Of a stretch of DNA of 64,000 bases, positions 1-9,565 are shown one piece after another; within the stretch, counting starts at the first letter, position 1; the number at the start of each line of letters is the position of its first letter. The stretch lies in the NCBI GenBank assembly GCA_963921795.1, contig OY997651.1, positions 55,005,489 through 55,069,488 of the forward strand. Direction: 5' to 3'. The position numbers were made by a program, and so were the translations under genes. The notes beneath the pieces were generated by a model, which was given only the letters and a program-made list of their open reading frames with translations, ran no database searches and was not told the DNA's origin. Source of the stretch: Nannobrachium achirus. Its lineage: Eukaryota; Chordata; Actinopteri; Myctophiformes; Myctophidae.

Positions 1-118
1 AATAAATTCATCAAAAATAAATTATCATTAAGTCGTCGGCATGTCACATTTCGGTGGCATGTCTCACGCTGAGACATCTGGTAACTCTCCTGGACAGGCT
101 GACGAGAGTGTGACTTAC

Positions 119-244
119 GATGTCCTTGCACCACAGGCAGCGCCAGTCCTGCAGCCGCCGCACGCTGCCACAGTTCTTGTCGCACACCACGCACTTGGCG
201 TTGACCGGCAGGTTGCCCTCCAACCACTGGTGAGGCATGGTCAC
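119..244 (-). CDS. dgkh: Type II diacylglycerol kinase, exon with start of second C1 domain
   Basis: This is the most downstream exon seen: 42 codons, phase 0 at both ends. The intron before it ends in ttcccag and the exon opens with GTG ACC ATG CCT CAC. It is followed by a consensus donor GTAAGT at 118-113. The protein reads [15 protein letters not shown], then CVVC, and later RCLWCKDI, giving the H-x12-C-x2-C-x14-C-x2-C first half of a C1 finger. The remaining zinc ligands must lie in the next exon, beyond the left edge. In type II DGKs (delta, eta, kappa) this finger follows the PH and C1a domains and precedes the catalytic region that converts diacylglycerol to phosphatidic acid. DWRC also fits DGK delta, so the paralogue rests mainly on the upstream exons. 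The frame joins exactly to the exon at 1255-1361. Confidence 0.95.
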
Positions 245-253
245 CTGGGAAGA

Positions 254-310
254 CCACACACACACACACACACACACGCGCACGCACACACGCAAATACA
301 CACACACAAT
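254..310. repeat. CA/CG-rich microsatellite at a splice acceptor
   Basis: On the gene strand this is a TG/CG repeat that ends about ten bases before the acceptor of the exon at 119-244. Only gtcttcccag separates them. Confidence 0.9.
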
Positions 311-609
311 GAGTCGTGTTGGAGACACAGTCAAATCGATTCAAATGTCAAACAAAACAGGTATACTTGATTGCTGTTGTTTGTTTCAGTCATACTGCGG
401 GAGAGCTCAAAGTAACACACACAAGGTTGTGTACTATAATTGTGAGGACATTAACACCAGTAGGACGCCTAAGGGCGAAAAGCGACCTAGGTCGCACCAT
501 CTGTCTTGGCCATATATGGATTCTGTTAGTGTGGTTAGAAAGTGGATAGAAACTTGTTTTTTTTCCCCCTTTTTTATAGTAATCACTTGAACCCTAGCGT
601 TCATACACA
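311..609. other. Intron, no recognised element
   Basis: This is unique-looking DGK intron sequence. I see no conserved ORF, hairpin or repeat terminus in it. Confidence 0.6.
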
Positions 610-1213
610 GAGCCAAAAATAGCAGATCTACGAGCTTGTAGATCAGCTATTTTCGGCAAAGAGCTTTGGAGGGGAAAAAGAGCAGACTAAGTACAGTGAA
701 AGGTCAAGTTTATTAAGTATTGTCGGTTCAAGTGGTTAAATATCTGAAAACACACATTAAAGGAGTAGTTCACCCCCAAAATGACTTTTTTTTCTATTGA
801 TTACTCATGCCATGGAGACTAGAGTTCAATAATATTTTTTGGTTTTTGTCACATTCCTAAGACAAAAATTTGATTTGAGTAAATTTACCCCCATTGATTC
901 CGGATGGTGACCGTTTAACGGGTCACCATCCGGAATGAATGGGGGTAAATTTATTGTTATCACATTTTTGTCTTAGGAATGCGACAAAAAACTAAAAATA
1001 TTATTGAACTCTAGTCTCCATGGCATGAGTAATCAATAGAAAAAAAGTCATTTTGGGGGTGAACTACTCCTTTAACATGAATCCAAAATACACTGATGAT
1101 CGTGCTGTCAAACAATGAAACTATATGGAATCTATGAAAAGGTTGTGGGGGTCCCTGCTTCATCTCTCTCTCTCAGCTAAGGGGTCCTTGACCTGAAACG
1201 TTGAAGACCCTTG
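610..1213 (+). mobile_element. hAT-type MITE (GTCTTCAAC family), 5' truncated, interrupted
   Basis: It matches the complete copy at 35050-35479, including a short hairpin (612-654) and the internal block starting gtgaaaggtcaag. It ends in GTTGAAGACCCTTG. The left terminus is missing. A TTAA-flanked fold-back element (761-1071) has been inserted into it. Its right end is 41 bases from the DGK exon at 1255. Confidence 0.7.
761..1071. mobile_element. TTAA-flanked fold-back MITE (Kolobok or piggyBac type)
   Basis: The element is a 311-bp near-palindrome. Its termini are AGGAGTAGTTCACCC and the reverse complement, flanked on both sides by TTAA (757-760 and 1072-1075). The centre is the inverted pair CCGGATGGTGACC / GGTCACCATCCGG. 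The empty site can be read from two uninterrupted host copies (cacaaattgacatgaatcc near 35333 and a similar site near 60430), where the target is TTGA. TTAA targets are used by Kolobok and piggyBac transposases. I favour Kolobok from the purine-GG terminus. Confidence 0.75.
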
Positions 1214-1254
1214 TAAACTACAATATGTGTGTGTGTACAATAATGTCCACTCAC

Positions 1255-1361
1255 CCCTTCTTTGTCCTCCATGATGTCATTTCCTATGGAAGCCAGAGTG
1301 GTCCATTTGCAGCTGTTGGTGGAGCGCACGGCGCAGCGCTTGTGGGCCTTGAACTTGCACA
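1255..1361 (-). CDS. dgkh: Type II diacylglycerol kinase, exon with second half of C1a
   Basis: This 107-base exon lies between acceptor ctctgtccag and donor GTGAGT at 1254-1249. It begins in phase 1, completing a valine codon whose first base comes from the exon at 2791-2923, and it ends in phase 0. It encodes [13 protein letters not shown], then [14 protein letters not shown] and the acidic tail EDKEG. With the previous exon it completes the C1a motif: C-x2-C, then H after four residues, C after two and C after seven. The block [10 protein letters not shown] is highly conserved in DGK delta and eta. The valine that follows EDKEG across the junction resembles eta (DGV) more than delta (DGI). 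C1 domains of this class lie in the N-terminal regulatory half and help direct the enzyme to membranes. Confidence 0.96.
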
Positions 1362-1403
1362 CTGGACAGAGGGTCAGAGGTCAATCGTCAGCATGTATGA
1401 AGT

Positions 1404-1852
1404 CAGGGGCGTCACAAGGGAGGGGAAAGTGGGACTGAATTACAAGGGCCCAAGGTGGAGGGGCCTCAATTATTTTATACTTTAGCTATTGAAAAATAGC
1501 AAGTGCCGCACTGCAAGCTTGTAGATCTGCCATTTTCAAAAACTCGTGAAAATGTGTGAAAATCTTTGAATATATGTATTCTTTAAGCGAACATTTGTAA
1601 CTCGAATTTTGCTTCTGGGGGGTCCCTGGAAATAAATATTTTGAGATGGGGTTCCATGGCCAAATACATCTAATTTTGGGGGCCCTTCACATGAAAAGGT
1701 TTGAGCACCACTGACATAGAAACGTATGCTTTTAGATCGACAAGATCTGCTATATACAAGTTATATATAAGTTACGTTTATCAATAGTTAAAGCACACAA
1801 TGTGAGAGAACCAGCTTGTACCCAGGGCCCAGAATTTGGTGCGACACCCCTG
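1404..1852 (+). mobile_element. hAT-like MITE, CAGGGGCGTCACAAGG family
   Basis: The 449-bp element runs from CAGGGGCGTCACAAGG to GGTGCGACACCCCTG. The flanking octamers tatgaagt and cttgaagt match at six positions. It contains a degenerate half hairpin (1488-1545) and the family's internal 'gggtccctgga' block. Confidence 0.65.
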
Positions 1853-2044
1853 CTTGAAGTATGAACACGATGAAACCATGAGAGGCTGGTATGGCAGGTA
1901 TGGTCAAACTACTGTCCGGCGGGGGAGGGGTGATTTAGACTGGAAATATACTTTTAATCAGTGTTTCTAGATATAAAAAAATAAATACAAATGATGAGCT
2001 ATGTCAAAAAGGTGTGAAAATTTACAATTTATATGCAAATTAAT

Positions 2045-2545
2045 CAGTGGCGTCAGTTCAGCAAAAGCTAGGGTATGGCAGAGATGGGAGTCCTCATGCG
2101 CACGCCCGTAGTGCGCGGAAACATCACGTTTTGTATCGGGTTTTGTCCATTTTTTACCCGGGTCTCTACGGTTTCTTGGGCTGGAAATGGCAGCCTGGAA
2201 CGGTTGTTCAAGTGCAGCTAAACTTGGCATGTTAGTAAACGGGCCACAATTAACAATATTGCATTGCACCTGTGCAGCTGACCTGCGGAACCTGGGAATA
2301 TACCATTCTGTCAAGATGGGGAGAATACAAGTGGGGAGAATATAATTATAATAGCTTGTTAAGGTGACCATTTAGTTAAATGTTGCATTTGTAGTTATTT
2401 CACTGTTATTTAACAACATAATAACCAGCACAGATAGACAAAGAGACATTCATGGATTTATATTTAAAAGTAACTTCCCCCCCCCCCCACCTGGACCCAG
2501 GGTATGACAGCTGCATACCCCTGCCATAACTAATTGATGCCCCAG
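2045..2545 (-). mobile_element. hAT-type MITE, GGCGTCAATT family, copy 1
   Basis: The 501-bp element runs from CAGTGGCGTCAGTTCAGC to the inverted end AATTGATGCCCCAG. The flanking octamers aaattaat and aaacgaat match at six of eight positions. It shares the GGTATGGCAG subterminal motif and whole interior with the copies at 6622-7159 and 51100-51574. ORFs within it are not genes. Confidence 0.75.
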
Positions 2546-2568
2546 AAACGAATGCTGCCATTATCAAG

Positions 2569-2590
2569 TGTGTGTGTGTGTGTGTGTGTG
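2569..2590. repeat. TG microsatellite
   Basis: A short perfect TG run in the DGK intron. Confidence 0.9.
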
Positions 2591-2703
2591 AGTGCATGCA
2601 TGCATGAATACATATGCCATGTTTGTGTGAATGTAAACTTTTTTTTTTACTATTTGTGTCCTTGTATTCTCTCCTGTATGTGGACATGAATACATTGTTA
2701 AAA

Positions 2704-2709
2704 TGTGTG

Positions 2710-2785
<76 letters not shown>

Positions 2786-2789
2786 TGTA
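2704..2789. repeat. TG then TGCG microsatellite abutting a splice donor
   Basis: A TG tract changes into a TGCG tract. It begins immediately inside the intron after the donor of the exon at 2791-2923. Confidence 0.95.
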
Positions 2790-2790
2790 C

Positions 2791-2923
2791 CTTCACAGGA
2801 CAGGCCGTGCGAGGTGACCCCCGGCAGGGCCTCCCTGCACACGTTGCAGAAGGTGGGGCGGGCGTGCGAGCACGCGTACCAGTTGTGCATCCCGGAGAAG
2901 TGCTCCATGTTGAACTGACTGGC
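2791..2923 (-). CDS. dgkh: Type II diacylglycerol kinase, exon with first half of C1a
   Basis: This 133-base exon encodes 44 codons plus one base. The acceptor is tctcaccag and the donor GTAC at 2790-2787. The protein includes [18 protein letters not shown], then ARPTFCNVC and VTSHGLSCE. These supply the first histidine, the first C-x2-C pair and the next cysteine of C1a. ARPTFC and the QFN-EHF spacing favour DGK eta, because delta has ARPTYC as recalled from family knowledge. The exon is pinched between two microsatellites. On its upstream side the pyrimidine tract of the acceptor is an 81-bp CT repeat. Directly after the donor the intron becomes a CA/CGCA repeat. Length changes in either could affect splicing. 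Confidence 0.96.
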
Positions 2924-2924
2924 C

Positions 2925-2928
<4 letters not shown>

Positions 2929-3009
<81 letters not shown>
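2929..3009. repeat. GA microsatellite forming the pyrimidine tract of a splice acceptor
   Basis: About 81 bp of GA. Read on the gene strand it is CT, and it runs to within six bases of the acceptor AG at 2925-2924. Confidence 0.95.
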
Positions 3010-3012
<3 letters not shown>

Positions 3013-3077
3013 ACACACACAAAAAGGACAGGTCAGTGTTAATCCAGTGTTGGGCAATATTACTCAGGAGAGTAATA

Positions 3078-3295
3078 TCGTCACTGTCGGGCAGAAACCT
3101 TGTATCTGCAGGTTTCAAATTTGTATGTTTTTTTTGCAAAGTAAAGCCCTGCTTCATCAGACAAGGCCGTCGCACAAAAGTAGTGAAAACGGCAGATCTA
3201 CAAGCAGATCTGCTGTTTTTACTAGTTTAGTAAAAAAAAATGTTTAATGATAAAAACGAAGGTTTTGACATACATGGTTTCCACCCGACAACACG
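3078..3295. mobile_element. MITE of the ATCGTC-terminus family
   Basis: It starts ATCGTCACTGTCGGGCAGAA and ends in the related inverted sequence GGTTTCCACCCGAC. A short hairpin (gtgaaaac / gttttta arms) lies at 3186-3228. Fuller copies are at 10908-11146, 27052-27314 and 56383-56641. Confidence 0.6.
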
Positions 3296-3884
3296 AATTA
3301 TGTTATTACATGTTACTCCTTAAAAAATGTAAATGTAATACAGTGCACAGTACATGAGGGGTTAAATGTAGGAGTCTCAGAAGTAATCTTGGAGAACCCA
3401 GACGTATCAGTGATGTCAGTCATCTCCAAATTTGGGCATTGTTTTAGCACATTTTGATACCAATACTTTTGTTTACTCAAGTCTATTTTGACGCCCGGAC
3501 TTTTACTTGTAGCAGAGTGTTTCTACATTGCAGCATTGTAGTCCAGTAAAAATAAAGCTGAGGTTGGAAAAAATTGTGTTATTTAGTTTTTCAACTGATT
3601 CTGACAGGAAATTAGGTCTACTAGCCAGGATAAAAATCTACCATAATCTGCTCACTGCAAATACCCACAGTGGCCAAATCAAGTTGGGCTCCCATCGACT
3701 TTCTATACAGGAGGAAAATACCCAGAAAAAAAAATCTGCTTTAAGTAGGATGTGAGGGGTCTAACTAGGGGTTTGTCATGATGCTGAATCCATTGCAAGC
3801 ATTTGTTTTGCACAAAAAACATTCATTGGGCTACAAATGGCCCCAGAAAATGATGGAAATGATGGACATGTCAATGACGTCAAC

Positions 3885-4293
3885 CAGGGACATGCAGAGA
3901 ATGATAGAGAGGCAGGGGCTGAAATTTCCAAAAGGGCCTTTTGGTGAAAATATTGAAAAATCGCAGACTTCCGAGCTTGGAGGTCGGCTATTTTCGGGAA
4001 CTTGATACCACAATGAACTAAACATAATCAAGTCTATACTGGAGATGTGGCGTAACGGCATGGATTTCTACACAGAGAGGGCAATTCTTTCAACATAAGA
4101 TGCTGCATTCAAGTTCAGGGGAGTTTGGACAAGGCAGTTCTCTTGAATGCTGCCTTCAGGTATGGCATGGAAAGAGGGCATTTGCATTTCTTTCACCATA
4201 GTAAAAACTGCATCCATGGTCTGGAGAGGGCACTTTTTACAGAGGGATAAAAGAGCAGGGGCTCAAGCCCCCTTTGATGACTATGTGTGCCTG
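3885..4293 (-). mobile_element. hAT-type MITE, CAGGGACGTGC family
   Basis: The 409-bp element runs from CAGGGACATGCAGAGAATG to GTGTGCCTG. It is flanked by a perfect 8-bp duplication ACGTCAAC (3877-3884 and 4294-4301). It contains a short hairpin (3957-4000) with GACTTCC / GGAGGTC arms instead of the usual GATCTAC. Confidence 0.85.
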
Positions 4294-4313
4294 ACGTCAA
4301 CAGTGTACACATC

Positions 4314-4710
4314 GACCCCTACTTAAGATTCATCGGGCCCACACTGTCTGCTGCTGTGCTTAAAGGGTTCCCCTGTCGGCCTTGACTCTTATCTGTCGCT
4401 GTTTTACTTCTTCTTGTCTTGAAGTTTCTCGATTGATGCTGAACTGTGCTCAGTATATCTAGTTCCGATTTGGGTCGGGCGCCTGCCCTCTCCATTCCGA
4501 GGGGGTCGTGGGGGGGCTGGGGATTGATTGATTGCCTCGCTCATCAAGTATACAATTTTCCATTCTACATGTTATTGCCTGAGCTTATGATTTATACTTT
4601 TGTTTTTGTTGTTCCAGTTTGTTTGTCTCTTTCATTTTCTTGTATAGTGTTGTTAATGTCTAAATAATGTATGTCTAAAAATTGTAATAAACATATTATT
4701 CAAAAAAAAA
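4314..4710 (+). mobile_element. Poly(A) retro-insertion of unidentified source
   Basis: A 397-bp insert ends AATAAA (4686-4691), acatattattc and an A run. It is flanked by a perfect 15-bp duplication AACAGTGTACACATC (4299-4313 and 4711-4725). This is the hallmark of target-primed reverse transcription. The body has no clear reverse-transcriptase fragment. It may be the 3' end of an L1-type LINE or the 3' UTR of a processed gene copy. Confidence 0.8.
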
Positions 4711-4904
4711 AACAGTGTACACATCAAAGCAAGGGGCCCGGGGAAGAGCAGGCCCTGCTGGTGACATCAGTTTAGTTTGCTGTGGGGCAGAAACCTCCTA
4801 TATATCTCCGTATTTAAACTTTTCTCTATATTTTCGTAAATGAAGGCCCAACATCATCCTCTTAACCCATTTAGGCCTAGGATTATTGACTGCTTTAACT
4901 ATTG

Positions 4905-4976
4905 AAAAATAGCAGATATACAAGCTCACAGCGCGGCACCGAGTGCCGCGCTGCGAGCTTGTAGATCTGCTATTTT
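4905..4976. repeat. GC-centred hairpin
   Basis: The stem pairs AAAAATAGCAGAT with ATCTGCTATTTTT. The inner GC arm is CACAGCGCGGCAC. Confidence 0.9.
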
Positions 4977-5237
4977 TTGAAAAATCATGATTTTTCTTTG
5001 CAAGTCTTTGAATATATCTATTTAAAAGCGATTATTTGTAACTCAAATATTTGCTTCTGGGGGGTCCCTGGAACAACATATTTTGAGATGGAGGTCCGTG
5101 GCTAAATACCTGTGATTTTGGGGGTCCTTGACATGAAAGAGTTTGAGAACCACTGATTTAGAGGAAGGATTTAGAAGTCGGGTCAAAGATCGGGTCAAAG
5201 ATATTCAAAGACTTGCACACATTTTCCAGTTTTTTTC

Positions 5238-5310
5238 AAAAATAGCAGATCTACAAGCTCGCAGCGCGGCACTCGGTGCCGCGCTGTGAGCTTGTATATC
5301 TGCTATTTTT
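5238..5310. repeat. GC-centred hairpin
   Basis: It has the same stem as the hairpin at 4905, in inverse arrangement, with CGCAGCGCGGCAC as the inner arm. Confidence 0.9.
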
Positions 5311-5555
5311 CTAAGGTTAAAGCATACAATAATGGTTAAAGTGGTTAAAATCTAACGCGACTCGGGCGCGTTCCAGGTATTTGAGAGTTAAAAGCAGGGG
5401 TCATCAACATGTCCATACATGGACACATACTGTATGTCCATGGAAGACTTTGAGTTTCTTCTTAGTTTGATCATAAGACCCAATTACTGAATGTCAAGTC
5501 TCCAGGTTTTCTTCAGACTATGTATGACAGTGACTGACAATAGCCATGTTTCCAT

Positions 5556-6208
5556 AAGCTTATTCGAAAAAGCGAATTTAGCCCGTTTCCATTTGCGGAT
5601 GTCATTCAAAAGTCGCATGAGTTGATCAGGCAGATTTTTTCAGACCGAAGCGAGACACGAGCACTGCGCGTCTGACTGTTGTGACTCGATCACTGCACAT
5701 TCATCCTGCAAGTTTCAGCGTCCTATGGAAGGTGTCCGATCTGCAAGCTCACAGCGCGGCGCGGAGACAAGCTGCTGTGAGCTTGTAGATCGGACACTTT
5801 TGGCATGCAACACCGTGTGATGAGGAAGGGTTAGCCACGGCTGGCTTGACTCCGGGAGGTGAAAACGGGAAGAATTTACACACGGTCCGTGTCACTCCGT
5901 GTGTAACAAAAAAAACAGTTTGTTTTGTGGGCTAACGCTATACAATGGACGTTAAGCAGCAAGGGAAAGTGTTAAGTTGGAGGACGATATGGACCCAGAA
6001 CGTCATAATGTATTCGCATTTATTGGCTGACCCGTTTCCATTCACTAATGCACATTTAGTTTATTCGATAAAGCCTCAAAAGCCACCTCCTCCAAGCGGA
6101 TAAAAGTTTTTGCGGATAATGAAAGTTTATTCAAATTTTGAAGTGTTTCCATAAAAAGATTTAAGCGAAAAAGGCTTAATGCGCATTAAGAGGCTTTATG
6201 GAAACGTC
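5556..6208. mobile_element. TIR element with TTTCCATAA ends
   Basis: The left end ATGTTTCCATAAGCTTATTC is repeated inverted on the right (CTTTATGGAAACGTCAT). The interior has no ORF. It carries a variant hairpin at 5733-5796. Confidence 0.55.
5733..5796. repeat. Variant hairpin with TGTCCGATC stem
   Basis: The stem TGTCCGATCTGCAAGCTCAC pairs with GTGAGCTTGTAGATCGGACA. The inner part matches the common module but the outer arm is unique to this host. Confidence 0.85.
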
Positions 6209-6621
6209 ATTAGTGACACTATGTATTAGGAGTCCACCAGTACTGTGGTTTTCGAACTTTTTATTTTCAAGGACCCCCATGATTCTGAGAGTGTAAAAAA
6301 CGTACATCCATTTGTACTATGGCAAATATCTTGTCTGCTCATTTTGTATGTCCGTGGCAACAACAAAAAAATAATTTTGACAAAAACATCTACCACGAGC
6401 CAACATGGCGATAGCCCCTGCATACAGAAGTCATGAAAATAGCCAATGATTTTTATTTATTTGAGCAGCTAAAGTTTCCCTCCCTCCCCCACCACCAGTC
6501 TCACATCCTTTAATGACTTGTTAAACCTATAAGTTTTTACACATTTCAATCCAAGATAGCATATTGCTATAGAAACTTTTTTTTTTTTTTTTTTTCAGAA
6601 AAAAAGAGCCTTCCTATACGC

Positions 6622-7159
6622 CAGGGGCGTCAATTGGGTATGGCAGGGGTATGCAGCTGCCATACCCTGGGTCCAGGGGGGAAAATAAACGTTACTTTTA
6701 AATATAAATCCATGAATGTCTCTTTGTCTATCTGTGCTGGTTATTATGTTGTTAAATTACAGTAAAATATCTACAAATGCAAAATGTAACAAAATGGTCA
6801 CTTTAACATGGTATTAGAATTATATTCTCCACACTTGTATTCTCCCCTTCTTGACAAAATGGTATATTCCCAGGTTCCGCAGATCAGCTGCACAGGTGCA
6901 ATGCATTATTGTTAATTGTGGCACGTTTACTAACATGCCAAGTTTAGCTGCACTTGAACAACCGTTCCAGGCTGCCATATCCATCCCGAGAAACCGTAGA
7001 AACGGGGGTACAAAATAGAATGTACTTCTTAAAATAAATGTATCATGCCTGTTGCTAAGGTATGGCAACATGACTGGTGTCTTGCACGCGCGCAAAGGCG
7101 CGCGTGCAAGACACCAGTCATGTTGCCATACCTTAGCTTTTTCTGAACTGACACCACTG
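6622..7159 (+). mobile_element. hAT-type MITE, GGCGTCAATT family, copy 2
   Basis: The 538-bp element runs from CAGGGGCGTCAATTGGGTAT to TTCTGAACTGACACCACTG. The flanks ctatacgc and ctctatgc match at six of eight bases. It differs from the other two copies by a perfect 40-bp-arm hairpin near its right end (7054-7137). Confidence 0.78.
7054..7137. repeat. Perfect long hairpin, 40-bp arms, 4-base loop
   Basis: The left arm begins GCTAAGGTATGGCAACATG and ends in alternating GCGCGC. The right arm is its exact reverse complement around the loop AAAG. No mismatch is visible. Confidence 0.97.
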
Positions 7160-7497
7160 CTCTATGCGGCATGGTCTAATAAACCATGTCTGGCTTTTTA
7201 TTGGTCAATAATGACCTGCTCCCTATTGATTATCCCTTGTTTATTCATTGCTTTCCTACCTCTGCTGTATAATAAAAAACACACTTATTAAAAAAGTAAT
7301 CTACAAGAAGAGAGGATTAAGCTGTTCAGACTGATTACACCGATATGTGCTTCTTCTACGGACGACTGAGTCAGCAGGACGGGAATCACAATCTTAACCC
7401 GTTGAGACCTCAGGCCCATTCTAAAAATACACTAGTTCTCAAAGCTTTTTCATGCCAAGGACCCCAACATGATTTGTATTAGGGCTCGTACTCACTA
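7160..7497. other. Intron, no recognised element
   Basis: Plain AT-rich sequence with no coding signal or clear repeat boundary. Confidence 0.5.
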
Positions 7498-7733
7498 TGG
7501 CATTAACGAAAAAATCGACAAGTCGACTTCATTACACAAGTCGGCTCCCACCAGAGAAAGTCGAAGTTGAAAAAGAAATAATCCAAAAATTCTGTCCACG
7601 ACCCCCAGAATAATCATATTTTAACTGGGGACCGAGTGTGATGTGATGACGTCATCAAACGATAAAGTCGACTTCAACTCAACTTTTTACTGAGTCGAGT
7701 CGACTTGCAAAAATCACAAGTCGTTAATGCCCT
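7498..7733. mobile_element. Small palindromic MITE with GGCATTAACGA ends
   Basis: GGCATTAACGA at the left is repeated inverted as TCGTTAATGCC at the right. Several internal copies of AAGTCGACTT are present. Confidence 0.55.
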
Positions 7734-8319
7734 AGTGCACACACCATCTTAAAGTGTTTGGTGCCAGGGAGAAGATTTGTGTTAACCCTTTAAGACAGGG
7801 GTCTTCAACGTTTTCAGGCCAAGGGCCCCTTAGTGTAGCCTGGTTAATAAACCAGACTGCACAACACCACCCCCTGTTGGTAGTGGTGGTGTTGTGGTCT
7901 GGTCAGAAAGGGCGAGCCAATCAGGGCTGTAGGCTTGGGGCACGTGGTGGGTGGTGGCCTGGTTCAAAACCATTCAGCCAATCAGGCGAGTCTGTGTGTA
8001 TTCAAACACATTCCCCCCTCCACTCTTATTACAGACATCAAACAGATTGTAGTCTTTGATGCTTTCAGTGACTAACGAGCTATTGACACTTGTATGGCTC
8101 AATCAATTACAGCAGCTCACAAGCCCTTTGAAGTTCAGAGGGAGCAATTAAGAGCAAGTCAACTTAAAAAAAATTAAACCATCCCTTGGAAATGAAAATT
8201 CTGCTCCCGAGTCCAGACTAATATCCAACACGCAGTGAGGAATTAGTATGAGCAACGCCAGGCTACCCTTAGTGATCTTGTATGTCTGCTATTTTTGAGA
8301 AGCACTGTTCTAAAGACAT

Positions 8320-8700
8320 GTTCTAAATCCTGAGAGCTTTCTGTTGCCATGTTGCTATATGGGCCACAAACAAATAGGTAGCTAAAATAAGAAAATGACA
8401 CAGATGCTTGCCCCGGTTTTAACAGGTTAAGGGCTAATAATGTGACCCCAAAAAAAAGGAGATTAAGACGCTGGAGATGCAAGGAGCAGTTAAGCTCGGC
8501 CGCGAGTAGCGGCTTAAGATTTCCATGTCTCTTTTATTATCGAGCGGATGGTGTCTGATGTTATGAGCTGGTGTTAATCTGCCCGAAAAACGGAGGGAGA
8601 ATAGGAGACGGCAGGGAGAGTGAGCAAATCAGGAGATAATAGTGTAAGGAGGAAGGGAGGCGTTATGAAAATATATGAAAGGTTACAAGAGTTGGGTTGT
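8320..8700. other. Unique intron segment, possible conserved non-coding DNA
   Basis: This is non-repetitive, moderately GC-rich sequence around 8490-8660. No ORF or repeat terminus is seen. Conservation cannot be judged without alignment. Confidence 0.35.
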
Positions 8701-8785
8701 TAGAAGCAGGGGCGTCACAAGGGGGGAGGGGGAGGGGGACTGAGTTACTAGGGCCCAAGGTGGAGTGGCCTTCATTATGTTATAC

Positions 8786-8858
8786 TAAAAATAGCAGATA
8801 TACAAGCTCACAGCGCGGCACCGAGTGCCGTGCTGCGAGCTTGTAGATCTGCTATTTT
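8786..8858. repeat. GC-centred hairpin
   Basis: The stem AAAAATAGCAGATATACAAG has a matching right arm. One GC-arm base is mispaired (GTGCTG against CAGCGC). Confidence 0.88.
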
Positions 8859-9115
8859 TTTCGTGAAAGTCGTGAAAATGTGTGGAAATCTTTGAATATA
8901 ATGTATTTTTAAGCAAACTTTTGTAACCCAAATATTGCTTCTGGGGGGGTCCCTGGAACTAAATATTTTGAGATGGGGTCCGTGGCCAAATACATATCAT
9001 TTTGGGGGTTTGAGCACCACTGACATAGAAACATAGGTTTTTCAAAAAACCTTAGAAGGATTTGAAATATTCAAAGACTTGCACACATTTTCACGATTTT
9101 TCAAAAAAATAAATA

Positions 9116-9171
9116 AAAAAATAGCAGATCTACAAGCTGCCGCGTTGTGAGCTTGTATATCTGCTATTTTT
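9116..9171. repeat. Hairpin with shortened GC centre
   Basis: The normal AGCAGATCTACAAGC stem is present, but most of the GC loop has been lost. Confidence 0.85.
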
Positions 9172-9460
9172 CAATAGTTCAATAGCACAAAATAATGCGT
9201 TCCCAGTCTAAATGAAAATAACTCTGTACTTCAAGTTTAAAATGATACCAAATATTTGTTTAAGTGTCCAAATAAATTCCAAGTATTATCAAATTATCTT
9301 GCGGCACCCCTGGACTGCCGTCGCGGCACCCCAGGGTGCCCCGTCAGGCCGTCACCCACTTGCAGAGGTGTAGGAAAGGCAGCCACTTGCAGAGGTGTAG
9401 AAAAGATGAAATGACCCGAACGATGGAAGGTTGGGATGTGCTTTACGTGGAGTGCCTTAC

Positions 9461-9565
9461 CTCATAGATCTCCAACTTCTGGACGGATTTCAGGGCACCG
9501 ATCCAGTCCTCCATCTCCTTCCGGCTCTCTGCGCACAGCATCAACTTCCTGAACGGAGTGATCAC
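9461..9565 (-). CDS. dgkh: Type II diacylglycerol kinase, C-terminal PH domain exon
   Basis: This exon has 35 codons, phase 0 to phase 0. The acceptor is ccgtctcag, preceded by a short CT-rich tract, and the donor is GTAAGG at 9460-9455. It encodes [20 protein letters not shown] followed by WIGALKSVQ and KLEIYE. This is the last beta strands and the C-terminal helix of the PH domain, including the near-invariant helix tryptophan in EDWI. PFR, LMLCAE and SVQ match DGK eta better than delta (PCR, LILCAD, TVQ). In type II DGKs the PH domain binds phosphoinositides and supports membrane targeting. The reading frame continues into ASQFNMEHF of the exon at 2791-2923, across an intron of 6.5 kb filled with repeats. 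Confidence 0.96.

Larger units (their letters stand above)
4862..5393 (+). mobile_element. Paired-hairpin element, complete copy
   Basis: It begins TTAACCCATTTAGGCCTA and ends CGTTCCAGGTATTTG. It carries one GC-centred hairpin near each end, at 4905-4976 and 5238-5310. Between them is the block with TGGGGGGTCCCTGGA and TTTGAGAACCACTGA. The element at 31338-31873 is the reverse-complement copy of the same length. Confidence 0.7.
8706..9215 (+). mobile_element. CAGGGGCGTCACAAGG-family element with two hairpins, 3' truncated
   Basis: It starts CAGGGGCGTCACAAGGGG. Hairpins lie at 8786-8858 and 9116-9171, around the 'gggtccctgga' block. The right terminus is missing. Confidence 0.65.

Noticed and set aside
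1967..2371. ORF of 134 codons with relatives at 6820-7095 and 51049-51398
   Set aside because: All three lie inside copies of one non-autonomous hAT MITE (2045-2545, 6622-7159, 51100-51574). The similarity is repeat homology, not a gene family.
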